A stretch of DNA of 28,072 nt from a virus: the IMG/VR virus record IMGVR_UViG_3300010397_000079, positions 1 to 28,072 of that record; one strand, 5' to 3'. Positions 12,736 through 19,192 of this stretch are shown piece after piece. The position numbers were made by a program, and so were the translations under genes. A model generated the notes under the pieces. It ran no database searches and was not told where the DNA came from. It saw nothing but the letters and a program-made list of their open reading frames with translations. Every line of letters begins with the position of its first letter. Position 1 is the first letter of the stretch.

Positions 12736-14132
12736 GCCGCAATCCTCCCGCCCCGCCCTGTCCACTGCGTGTCACGGATTGCGACCTGGATCGGGTCTGT
12801 AACGGCGGCGCGGAACACACGAGGCTTGCGAGAGCTCCCGATGCGTGCCCAGCCGATCTGGTGCAGGTAGTCACCGATCGCGCCAATCGTGCGATTGGGC
12901 ATCGAGAGCCACGTTTTGCCGCCATCATCCGAGTAGTCGAGCATCATCTCGGGCGCTGAGCCCTGCCCGCTCGTGAGACCCACGCCCGACTCCGCAATGA
13001 TGTCCAGGCGATCGTGGAAGGCCGGCGTACGGCTATCCGGCAGCACCGGCTGGTAGGTCCACTCCATGCGCTGGATCGCGCCCCACTCGTCGTAGACGGA
13101 CGAGGAGAGGTAGCCGATCTTGTTCGAGGTGGCATCGCCTACGAGCTCGAGACCGAACGCCTGCGCGTGGCACTGGCCTGCGATCCAGTAGTCATAGCCG
13201 TACGTCTGCCGCTCGTGCCATTCCTGCGTCGTCGCGTCGTAGACGTATGTGCCTTCGGGGAAGGTGAACACGCCGAAGAGATGACCGTCCTGCGTGTAGC
13301 TGTATCCGCGCCCGGATGCCATCGTGACGGTCGTCAGGAACTGCTCGACCGCATGCGTTGAGATGCGAACTGCAGTCGTGCCCTGAAGCCTGCGGATTGT
13401 ATAGTCGTCTGCCGGCCAGACCACTGACTGGTCGAGCTTGAACGCCATGTTCGCATTCAGGCAGCCGATCTCGACGAACCCGTTCGCGGCGCGCTGGAAC
13501 GGAAAGCCCGCGCTTCCGATGTTGTCCCAGATCTCGACGGTCTTCGCGCCGAGCAGGATGACCTGGCGGTGATCGACCTTCATCCCAAGAAGGTTGTCGG
13601 GCGCGCCCTCCGCGCTTGCGAAGTTGAGTGCATCGAAAGACGTTGCAGACCCAAGGTCCGAGCCGAAGAAGACGTCCGAGTCAGGCTCAGTGAAGAGCAG
13701 GAAGTTGTCCAGGAACTCGACGCTGTTCGCACCCAGCGCCGTGAAGTCCGCGTCCGTGATCTGCCCGAACGTCGTGCCATCGTAGTAGTACGCGTTCGGC
13801 TCGTTCACGATGACGATCGAGGTCGTGTTCGCGTCAATGTCGATATTGCCGGGGGTGCCGATGTCGCCCAGCAACGTAGCGGTCTTCGCCGAATCTACCT
13901 TGTAGAGCTTCGTGCCCGAGATCACGAACAGGCAGCCGATCGCGTAGAAGAGGCCCGCAATGGGGCCCGTGCCCACCGTCGTCCACGCACCAATCCCCGG
14001 CGCACGCAGCAGCATGGCCGGCGTCTTCGCATCAGGTGGCAACTGCTCCGGATAGCAGTTCACCAATCGCGACGTCGACGCCTGTGTGGCGCGCGTGCGG
14101 TAGGAGCTGATCGGGAGGCTGAGCTGGCTCAT
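12732..14132 (-). CDS. P22 gp10-like tail hub/nozzle (packaged-DNA stabilisation)
   Basis: 466 residues, close to P22 gp10 (about 470). It has the family's beginning SRLVNCYPEQLPPDAKTPAM, then LRAPGIGAWTTVGTGPIAGL and CLFVISGTKLYKV, with repeated beta-propeller-like blades (SIVIVNEPNAYYYDG; VEFLDNFLLFTEPDSDVFFG; WPADDYTIRRLQGT; YVYDATTQEWHER; YSDDGGKTWLSMPNR). Proteins of this family seal the neck after packaging and form the tail nozzle to which the spikes bind. It is directly downstream of the gp4-like gene, the normal P22 order. ATG at 14132 overlaps the previous stop (ATGA). Confidence 0.88.
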   Translation of the reverse strand: MSQLSLPISSYRTRATQASTSRLVNCYPEQLPPDAKTPAMLLRAPGIGAWTTVGTGPIAGLFYAIGCLFVISGTKLYKVDSAKTATLLGDIGTPGNIDIDANTTSIVIVNEPNAYYYDGTTFGQITDADFTALGANSVEFLDNFLLFTEPDSDVFFGSDLGSATSFDALNFASAEGAPDNLLGMKVDHRQVILLGAKTVEIWDNIGSAGFPFQRAANGFVEIGCLNANMAFKLDQSVVWPADDYTIRRLQGTTAVRISTHAVEQFLTTVTMASGRGYSYTQDGHLFGVFTFPEGTYVYDATTQEWHERQTYGYDYWIAGQCHAQAFGLELVGDATSNKIGYLSSSVYDEWGAIQRMEWTYQPVLPDSRTPAFHDRLDIIAESGVGLTSGQGSAPEMMLDYSDDGGKTWLSMPNRTIGAIGDYLHQIGWARIGSSRKPRVFRAAVTDPIQVAIRDTQWTGRGGRIAA

Positions 14133-14536
14133 CCGGTTGTGATGTCCCAGGTGCGACAGTCGCCGGTACCGGCGGGGCGGTTGAGCATCTGCCCGGTCGG
14201 CAGGCGCGCATTCATGGTGGTGCGCAGGATCGTGTCGTAGGCGCTCGACGCGGTCGCACCAAGCTCCTGACTCACGGTCGCGCCGTAATTGCTCGCAAGG
14301 CTGATCGCAAGGGCGAGCGTGACGCCGAGCTCTGCGTAGTCGGGAATTGGGCAGGTGTCAGAGGCGAGTGTCTGCGGGTAAAACCCGATCTCGACCCCGT
14401 CCTCCAGCCACTTCGCCATCATCTGATTGAGCTTTCGAAGGGCATGCGCGTACTGCTCGGCGCTCGGCGTCTGGATCTCGCTGATGACGTTCAGTTCTCG
14501 CAGGGCATCGGCGATCACGTCGGCGTTCGTGGTCAT
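14129..14536 (-). CDS. P22 gp4-like tail accessory / head-completion protein
   Basis: 135 residues from the ATG at 14536 (TGATG with the upstream stop); an ATG at 14548 lacks space for an RBS. The sequence is helical and matches the adaptor type: ADVIADALRELNVISEIQTP, SAEQYAHALRKLNQMMAKWL, EDGVEIGFYP, then PDYAELGVTLALAISLASNY, and RPAGTGDCRTWDITTG. In P22 gp4 is the first factor added to the portal, making the platform for gp10. The next gene being gp10-like supports this. P22 gp4 also has wall-hydrolase activity, for which I see no evidence here. Confidence 0.82.
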   Translation of the reverse strand: MTTNADVIADALRELNVISEIQTPSAEQYAHALRKLNQMMAKWLEDGVEIGFYPQTLASDTCPIPDYAELGVTLALAISLASNYGATVSQELGATASSAYDTILRTTMNARLPTGQMLNRPAGTGDCRTWDITTG

Positions 14537-15360
14537 CAGTAGGTACATCCTGCGCAGGGCGAGCCGACTTCACGCCGGCTCAGGAGCTTTTCGCGTCGTT
14601 CCCGCCACGCGGGGGCGTTGTAGATCTCGAGCAGCGTCTGGTTGCTCGCATCGCCTATGCCGTGCTCACCGGTCCCATCCATGCAGCACAGCGCCGACTT
14701 TCCTGTCGCCGTGATCGAAAGCTCGAACCAGCGCGAACACGGCGTATCAGGCACTTCCGTCTTCTGTGCGTCCGTGTAGCCGAGCCACGAATCGCGCTTG
14801 ATGGCGACCGACTCGAAGTTCGGCCACCGCTTGAAGCAGTAGTAGCGAAATTCCTCGTTCGGGTAGCCGACCGTCGACAGCACCACGGTGTGGGGAAACG
14901 GCTGGGAATGCAGGTAATCGAGACGCTTGGCGGTCTGCTCGAAATCGAGCCCCATCACCCGCTCGTACTCCTCGGGAATGTGGGAGTTGAGCGATACCCA
15001 CAGGTGCGCGACCTTCTTCAGCTTCGCGATCTGCTCGATGTTCTTGGGAGTCAGCGCGGCGCCGTTGGTGAAGAGGCGCAGTACGATGTCCGGTGCTTCA
15101 CGATTGATCCGCTCGCACAGTGGAATGGTGCGTTTGTCGAGCAGCGGCTCGTTGACCTTGAACGGCGAGAAATACAGTGGGCGCTTCCAACTGATGAGCT
15201 CGCTCACGAGCCGGTCGAGCGTCTCGTCGCTCATGCGCGTGCCCTTGCGATCGAGCGTCGGATACGGGCAGAACGTGCACCGGGCGTTGCACAGTGCAAG
15301 CGTCTCGATGGATACCTCGATCGGGTAATCGAGGAACGAGGCCTGCATCTGCTCGTACAT
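14536..15360 (-). CDS. radical SAM enzyme with SPASM-like C-terminus
   Basis: 274 residues. C24-x3-C28-x2-C31 (ALCNARCTFCPY) is the [4Fe-4S] radical SAM motif, preceded by the usual IEVSIETLALC strand. A partial TIM barrel follows (PLYFSPFKVNEPLLD; LRLFTNGAALT; HLWVSLNSHIPEEYERVMG). C208, C225, C226, C269 and C272 (CSRWFELSITATGK, ALCCMDG, CAGC) are arranged as in SPASM/twitch domains that hold an auxiliary cluster. Enzymes of this class modify peptides, sugars or RNA. It is last in a glycosyltransferase-methyltransferase-radical SAM set inserted in the virion genes, so it probably acts on the same substrate, which is unknown. ATG directly abuts the upstream TAA. Confidence 0.85.
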   Translation of the reverse strand: MYEQMQASFLDYPIEVSIETLALCNARCTFCPYPTLDRKGTRMSDETLDRLVSELISWKRPLYFSPFKVNEPLLDKRTIPLCERINREAPDIVLRLFTNGAALTPKNIEQIAKLKKVAHLWVSLNSHIPEEYERVMGLDFEQTAKRLDYLHSQPFPHTVVLSTVGYPNEEFRYYCFKRWPNFESVAIKRDSWLGYTDAQKTEVPDTPCSRWFELSITATGKSALCCMDGTGEHGIGDASNQTLLEIYNAPAWRERREKLLSRREVGSPCAGCTY

Positions 15361-15966
15361 TTATTTCACTGCCACGAGCACGAATCCCCACTTGTCCTCG
15401 CTGCTGCCAGGACCGTTGGGAACGTCTTCAGTCGTCACGGCGGTGCGGAAATTACCCTTGTAGACGTGGCGGTAGTCGGTCATCGGCGTGCTGCCGACCT
15501 GCTGATAGCCGTTCTGGTCGAGGAAGATCAGCGTGTGCGGGCACAGGACTCGCGAATGGCCCGGATCGGCCCAGGCCCACGGGGAATCCCACTTTGGGCA
15601 CGCACCGACGAGAAAGCCGCCCGGCTTCAGGATTCGCCAGAACTCCTGGAACTGCGCAAAGAAGAAGCGCCAGTCGCCCTGCTGCCCCGTGTGCTCGAGG
15701 ATGTCCACCGCGTGAATCTCGTTGAACGAGTTGTCCGCGAACGGCAGCGGCAGCACGTTCAGGTCGTGCAACACATCGGGCTTGCAGTCCGGGTCGATGT
15801 CCAGGCGCGTAAGGTTCTGGAACTGCTGCGGGACGTACTGGAACTTGATCTGCTTGGTTGAGCGGTTGCCGCAGCCGATCAGGAGCTCACGGTAGTCCGC
15901 GAGATCCACTTCCTTGCCGTCCATGCCGATGACGACTTCGAGATTGTCTTTCACGACTGCGTTCAT
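15361..15966 (-). CDS. class I SAM-dependent methyltransferase
   Basis: 201 residues with a Rossmann methyltransferase core. The SAM-binding loop is LLIGCGN at residues 28-34, preceded by DYREL. The acidic residue after strand 2 is in LTRLDIDPDCKPDVLHDLN, and motifs IV-V are LPFADNSFNEIHAVDILEH and RILKPGGFLVGACPKWDSPW. The pattern is of the Methyltransf_11 type, which acts on small molecules, sugars or lipids, and is not a typical DNA methylase because it lacks NPPY/DPPY-type motifs. ATG overlaps the stop of the glycosyltransferase gene, so the two products are probably co-made. Methylation of a transferred sugar is a fair inference. Confidence 0.85.
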   Translation of the reverse strand: MNAVVKDNLEVVIGMDGKEVDLADYRELLIGCGNRSTKQIKFQYVPQQFQNLTRLDIDPDCKPDVLHDLNVLPLPFADNSFNEIHAVDILEHTGQQGDWRFFFAQFQEFWRILKPGGFLVGACPKWDSPWAWADPGHSRVLCPHTLIFLDQNGYQQVGSTPMTDYRHVYKGNFRTAVTTEDVPNGPGSSEDKWGFVLVAVK

Positions 15967-16820
15967 GCGGCGCTACTCACATTGCCATCGGCTCGGGTAA
16001 CGACACCGCCATCGTGCTTGACCATTTCCCCGGCATCTTTCAGCCGGTTGAGGTAGTCCCAGAAATTGCCCTGGAAGCCGTGGTGCTTGAACGTGAAGTT
16101 CGACCACACCGGAACCGGCGAGCCGTACTTTTCGACGTATTTGTCGCAGAAGGTGTAGTCCTCGCCGATCAAGCGGAACCCGCCGGCGACCTTTTCGCCC
16201 TTCTGGATGAGCTCGCGCGCTTGCCCGTACGTGTGCGCAATCGTCTTGCCGGGCGCGGTCGACTGCTCGATGACTTCCTTCTTCAGGTCAAAGAGCCAGG
16301 GAACGCCACCGGGCTGATCGGCAACCTCCAGAACAGGCGCATCCTTGGCCATCTCCTCGAGCACCTTGCGCGAGATGCATAGGAAGCCCGTCGGCACGCG
16401 TTCGCACTGCAGCCAGTCGTTGACGAACCACAGGCCGCCGCCGTCCGGATTCTCGGCAGGCTTGAACGGGTAGTCCTCGTGCGCCTGGCGACGTCGATAG
16501 ATGCCGGCGCAGATCGGCAGGCCCGAGCGCATGAGCCCGACGAAGGCGCGAGACTCGAACTGCAGGTCGCCGTCGATGAAGAACAGGTGCGTGCAGTCGG
16601 TGTGCTCTTCGAGAAACTTCTTCACGAAGATGTTGCGCGCAAGCTCGATGAAACCCACATTCCCGATCAGCCCCGCGGTGACCTGGATGTTGTACATCGG
16701 GCAACAGAAAGCCGTTTCTGCCAGCGATTGCGCGAACGCATCGTCCACCTGCCCGTTGTAGGCAGGCGTGCAGATATAGGCGTGCAGGGGCGGTCCAGAC
16801 TGCTTGTGCTTGAAGGCCAT
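15963..16820 (-). CDS. GT-A fold glycosyltransferase
   Basis: 285 residues of a family-2-like glycosyltransferase found in phage structural regions. The N-terminal strand and nucleotide site are HAYICTPAYNGQVDDAF. LARNIFVKKFLEEHTDCTHL leads to FFIDGDLQFE with D83-x-D85, the metal- and sugar-nucleotide-binding motif. Next are PICAGIYRRR and RVPTGFLCISRKVLEEM. The GED motif is in LIGEDYTFCDKYVEKYGSPV, with the closing H in NFTFKHHGFQGNFWDYL. It should transfer a sugar to a protein or glycan acceptor. It is first in the three-gene modification set. No ribosome site is visible because the coat terminator hairpin ends about five bases before its ATG. Confidence 0.87.
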   Translation of the reverse strand: MAFKHKQSGPPLHAYICTPAYNGQVDDAFAQSLAETAFCCPMYNIQVTAGLIGNVGFIELARNIFVKKFLEEHTDCTHLFFIDGDLQFESRAFVGLMRSGLPICAGIYRRRQAHEDYPFKPAENPDGGGLWFVNDWLQCERVPTGFLCISRKVLEEMAKDAPVLEVADQPGGVPWLFDLKKEVIEQSTAPGKTIAHTYGQARELIQKGEKVAGGFRLIGEDYTFCDKYVEKYGSPVPVWSNFTFKHHGFQGNFWDYLNRLKDAGEMVKHDGGVVTRADGNVSSAA

Positions 16821-16825
16821 AGAAG

Positions 16826-16852
16826 AAGGGGCGGTTTGTTAGACCGCCCCTT
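16826..16852 (-). terminator. hairpin terminator after coat gene
   Basis: AAGGGGCGGT (16826-16835) and ACCGCCCCTT (16843-16852) form a perfect 10-base stem with a 7-base loop. Read on the - strand the stem is followed by TTCTTCTATGG, a modest T-rich run. It sits just after the coat stop (16859-16861) and directly before the glycosyltransferase start, so it probably lowers but does not abolish transcription into the downstream genes, which are still needed for the tail. Confidence 0.8.
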
Positions 16853-16858
16853 TCTCGT

Positions 16859-18127
16859 TTAGAGGTTGAGGAGGGACTGCTGGGTGAGATGCCGGCAGGA
16901 AAGCTCCGGCAGGAGCGGCGCAAATCCCCACAGCACGTCGAATCGACCCACCACCACGTCACTGGTGGAGTTGTACTGCTGGATGAAGCGCATCGAGATG
17001 TTGTCGGAGACCGCGCGCGAGCATGCCGCGCCATACGGGGACATGTCCTCGAGATCCACCGAGGCAAACGCGAACGCGTCCCGGTGGAAGATGAGGTCCT
17101 GCGAGAAGGTCGTCGCAGAGGCACCGAGGCGCGTGAGGGTCAGCGCGCTCGTGTCCGACACGCCGGACAGCGCACAGTTCTGGAACGCGTTACCCGAACC
17201 GTAGATGAGGGCGGGCTTCACGGTCACCGTGTAGGTGCTCGTCGCCGTCGTCATGGTGATGTCAGCCTGCACCACGAACTGCTGTAGGCGGCCGTAGTTG
17301 GACTTGGATTCGGCATGCACCGCGTACACGCCCGAGAGGGTGATGATGTCACCCGCCTTGAGAGTGCCCGTGGCCGTCGCGCCAGTCACCGACAGCGCAG
17401 TCGTGGAGACCCACGAGTTGGCCGTGGTGGACAGGCCGAGGGTCGTGCCGAACGTGACGGGAGAGCCCGCCATCGTGCCCGTGGTGTGCGGCGGCAACAG
17501 CGTGTTCTCGCCGACATCCACCCCCGCCGTGCGGCCGATGATGCCCTCACGGAACTGCTCGTTGAGGTTCGACTGCGCAGCGAACAGGCCCTTGGTAGAG
17601 TCCAGGAACTCCACCACAGACGCCGGGTTCAGCAGGCCCGTACGATCGCCTTCCGGCGCAAGCTCTTCCGTCAGGCGCTGGGCCGTTTTCTGGAAGTAGC
17701 GGTACGTCAGCACCGTGTTGGTCGTCGCGTTGACGCCGTTGTTCACGACGCGATACGCCGCGGTCAGCGCATCCGACTCGATTTTCGCCGCGATCTGCCT
17801 CATGGCAGGCCGCAGAACGCGCTTGCTGTAGTCGTCCAGCGAAAGCGTGCGATCCTTCGTGGTGAAGGACACGTCAACGCCGTACTGGCTGAGCACAGCG
17901 AGCGGAGTCGCGCGTTCGAAGTGATCCTGACCGGAGAACGTCGCATTGGTGCGCACGTTGTACTTCGCCGGCAGGCGCATGTTGATGGTATCGCCGGCCT
18001 TCATGCCGGACTTCGCGAACTCGTCGCGATATTCCCGATTTACACCAGTGATGAAGTTGCCTTCCTGGTGCAGGATTCGAGCTGCCTCACGCGTGATGAT
18101 GAGGTTGGTGAGAAGATTGTTTGCCAC
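16859..18127 (-). CDS. P22-type major coat protein
   Basis: 422 residues (P22 gp5 is 430). N-terminus MANNLLTNLIITREAARILH is followed by FAKSGMKAGDTINMRLPAKY, VDVSFTTKDRTLSLDDYSKR and RPAMRQIAAKIESDALTAAY, which are the N-arm, E-loop and spine helix layout of the P22 coat HK97 fold. A Thr/Gly/Val-rich inserted region (residues ~230-330, for example TGATATGTLKAGDIITLSGV) fits the I-domain. C-terminal SQDLIFHRDAFAFASVDLED is a strong P22-coat family signal. GTG at 18127 lies four bases after the scaffold TAG. It forms the T=7-type capsid with the scaffold and the portal. Confidence 0.93.
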   Translation of the reverse strand: MANNLLTNLIITREAARILHQEGNFITGVNREYRDEFAKSGMKAGDTINMRLPAKYNVRTNATFSGQDHFERATPLAVLSQYGVDVSFTTKDRTLSLDDYSKRVLRPAMRQIAAKIESDALTAAYRVVNNGVNATTNTVLTYRYFQKTAQRLTEELAPEGDRTGLLNPASVVEFLDSTKGLFAAQSNLNEQFREGIIGRTAGVDVGENTLLPPHTTGTMAGSPVTFGTTLGLSTTANSWVSTTALSVTGATATGTLKAGDIITLSGVYAVHAESKSNYGRLQQFVVQADITMTTATSTYTVTVKPALIYGSGNAFQNCALSGVSDTSALTLTRLGASATTFSQDLIFHRDAFAFASVDLEDMSPYGAACSRAVSDNISMRFIQQYNSTSDVVVGRFDVLWGFAPLLPELSCRHLTQQSLLNL

Positions 18128-18130
18128 GGA

Positions 18131-18961
18131 CTACTTGCCTCGCTGCTTGGCGATTTGCTTGTTCCGCAGCCGGGTCCACTCCAGATCAGAAAGCTTGTCA
18201 CTGTCCGGAGCATCTGGTTTCGGCAGACCTCCGGGGTTACCCGCATTCTCCAGTCGTGGGGCCGGCGGCGGCGCTCCACTGACTTGCGCAGGGGTCGGTT
18301 TGCCCGCGAGCTTCGCTTCCAGCCGTCCGATCTCACGCGCCTGTTGCAGCGGCGGGAGACGGGACAGATTGAGCGCAACCTGGCGGTTCTTCCCCAAGTG
18401 GTAGGCAAGCTCCGCGCTGTTGTCCGACTCCATGATGATTTCCGCCATGGATTCGGTGATCGGTGCGTAGTGGGCGACTTCGAAGTAGTCCGGGACCTTC
18501 TTCGCGAACTCAGACTCGCGCTCTTTGTGAGCGGTCACGGTCTGAAAACGCGCGGTCTCAGTCTGCTTTTTCGAAAGCACCGCTTCGGCGGCAGCCACCG
18601 CGCGGGACTCGGCCTGCTTGAACAGGTAGGCCTGATACTTCGATTCGTCGTACGCAAAGTCAGCGAGGGTCTTGCCGACGTCCTGAGGTGCCTCGGCCGG
18701 CGGTTTCGGTTCTGGCTTGGGTTCCTGCACACGCTGTGCATGCTCCCGCCAGTAATCGCGTTCCCGTTCGGCGTCGTACCTTCTGCGAGTCAGCTCATCA
18801 ATCCGCTTCTGGACAGGGTCCAGCACCTTCGAGGTGTCTTCGTCCGGATTGGTGACGGCGGGGGCTGATTCCGCACCCTGCGTAGGCTCCGGCTCGTTCG
18901 CATCCGCTACTTGAGGGGCTGTGGCAGTTGTTGCAGCGACATCATCGGCAGTCGCGCTCAT
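18131..18961 (-). CDS. scaffolding protein
   Basis: 276 residues, in the usual position between portal and coat. An acidic, low-complexity N-terminus (TADDVAATTATAPQVADANE) precedes a helical, highly charged middle (KRIDELTRRRYDAERERDYW, REHAQRV), then a Pro/Lys linker (EPKPEPKPPAEAP). More helices follow (FAYDESKYQAYLFKQAESRA, VAAAEAVLSKKQTE). A basic C-terminal helix (LEWTRLRNKQIAKQRGK) resembles the coat-binding helix-turn-helix of P22 gp8. It directs coat assembly and leaves before DNA packaging. No RBS is obvious before its ATG at 18961. Confidence 0.8.
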   Translation of the reverse strand: MSATADDVAATTATAPQVADANEPEPTQGAESAPAVTNPDEDTSKVLDPVQKRIDELTRRRYDAERERDYWREHAQRVQEPKPEPKPPAEAPQDVGKTLADFAYDESKYQAYLFKQAESRAVAAAEAVLSKKQTETARFQTVTAHKERESEFAKKVPDYFEVAHYAPITESMAEIIMESDNSAELAYHLGKNRQVALNLSRLPPLQQAREIGRLEAKLAGKPTPAQVSGAPPPAPRLENAGNPGGLPKPDAPDSDKLSDLEWTRLRNKQIAKQRGK

Positions 18962-19021
18962 TGAGCGTATTTGTGCCCGTGGTTAAAACGGTGCACGAAG
19001 GCTAGGCTTGGCAGTGTTTCT
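18962..19021 (-). other. 60-base gap before scaffold gene
   Basis: This space between the 56-residue gene and the scaffold start is one of the few gaps in the late operon. I see no strong Shine-Dalgarno sequence, no clear promoter boxes and no hairpin. AT-rich patches (CGTTTTAACC and CAAATACGC on the - strand) might mark a weak promoter, but the evidence is slight. Confidence 0.3.
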
Positions 19022-19192
19022 TCAGGAAGACTGAAGTTTCGCCCACAGCAGGCGTTCGGTGCATTTCCACTGGCGCGCGAACTGCCTGAGCGTTGGAAGC
19101 GCCCGAAGCTCATCGAGCAGCACGCGCCGACGCTCCTGTGCAACGCGTGCGGACTCGAGCTGTTCGTCGGTGAGCTTGCGTGGCCGGCTCAT
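19022..19192 (-). CDS. 56-residue helical, HTH-like protein (small unlisted gene)
   Basis: ATG at 19192 overlaps the portal stop (ATGA) and TGA is at 19022-19024. The product is MSRPRKLTDEQLESARVAQE, RRRVLLDELRALPTLRQFAR, QWKCTERLLWAKLQSS. It has three helices and a basic N-terminus, with LRQFARQWKCTERLLWAKL fitting a helix-turn-helix. Small RPRKLT-type HTH proteins are known from phage structural operons and could be regulatory or assist packaging. The strong coupling and sensible protein make it more likely than the 61-residue reading in another frame at 18958-19143. A function is inferred only. Confidence 0.6.
   Translation of the reverse strand: MSRPRKLTDEQLESARVAQERRRVLLDELRALPTLRQFARQWKCTERLLWAKLQSS

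Noticed and set aside
14662-15861. 399-residue + strand ORF
   Set aside because: Antisense to the radical SAM and methyltransferase genes, whose motifs are clear.
17315-18868. 517-residue + strand ORF
   Set aside because: It is antisense to coat and scaffold and has a repetitive Arg-rich composition with no domain.
18958-19143. 61-residue - strand ORF
   Set aside because: The 56-residue gene in another frame has ATGA coupling and a plausible HTH, so this reading is less likely.
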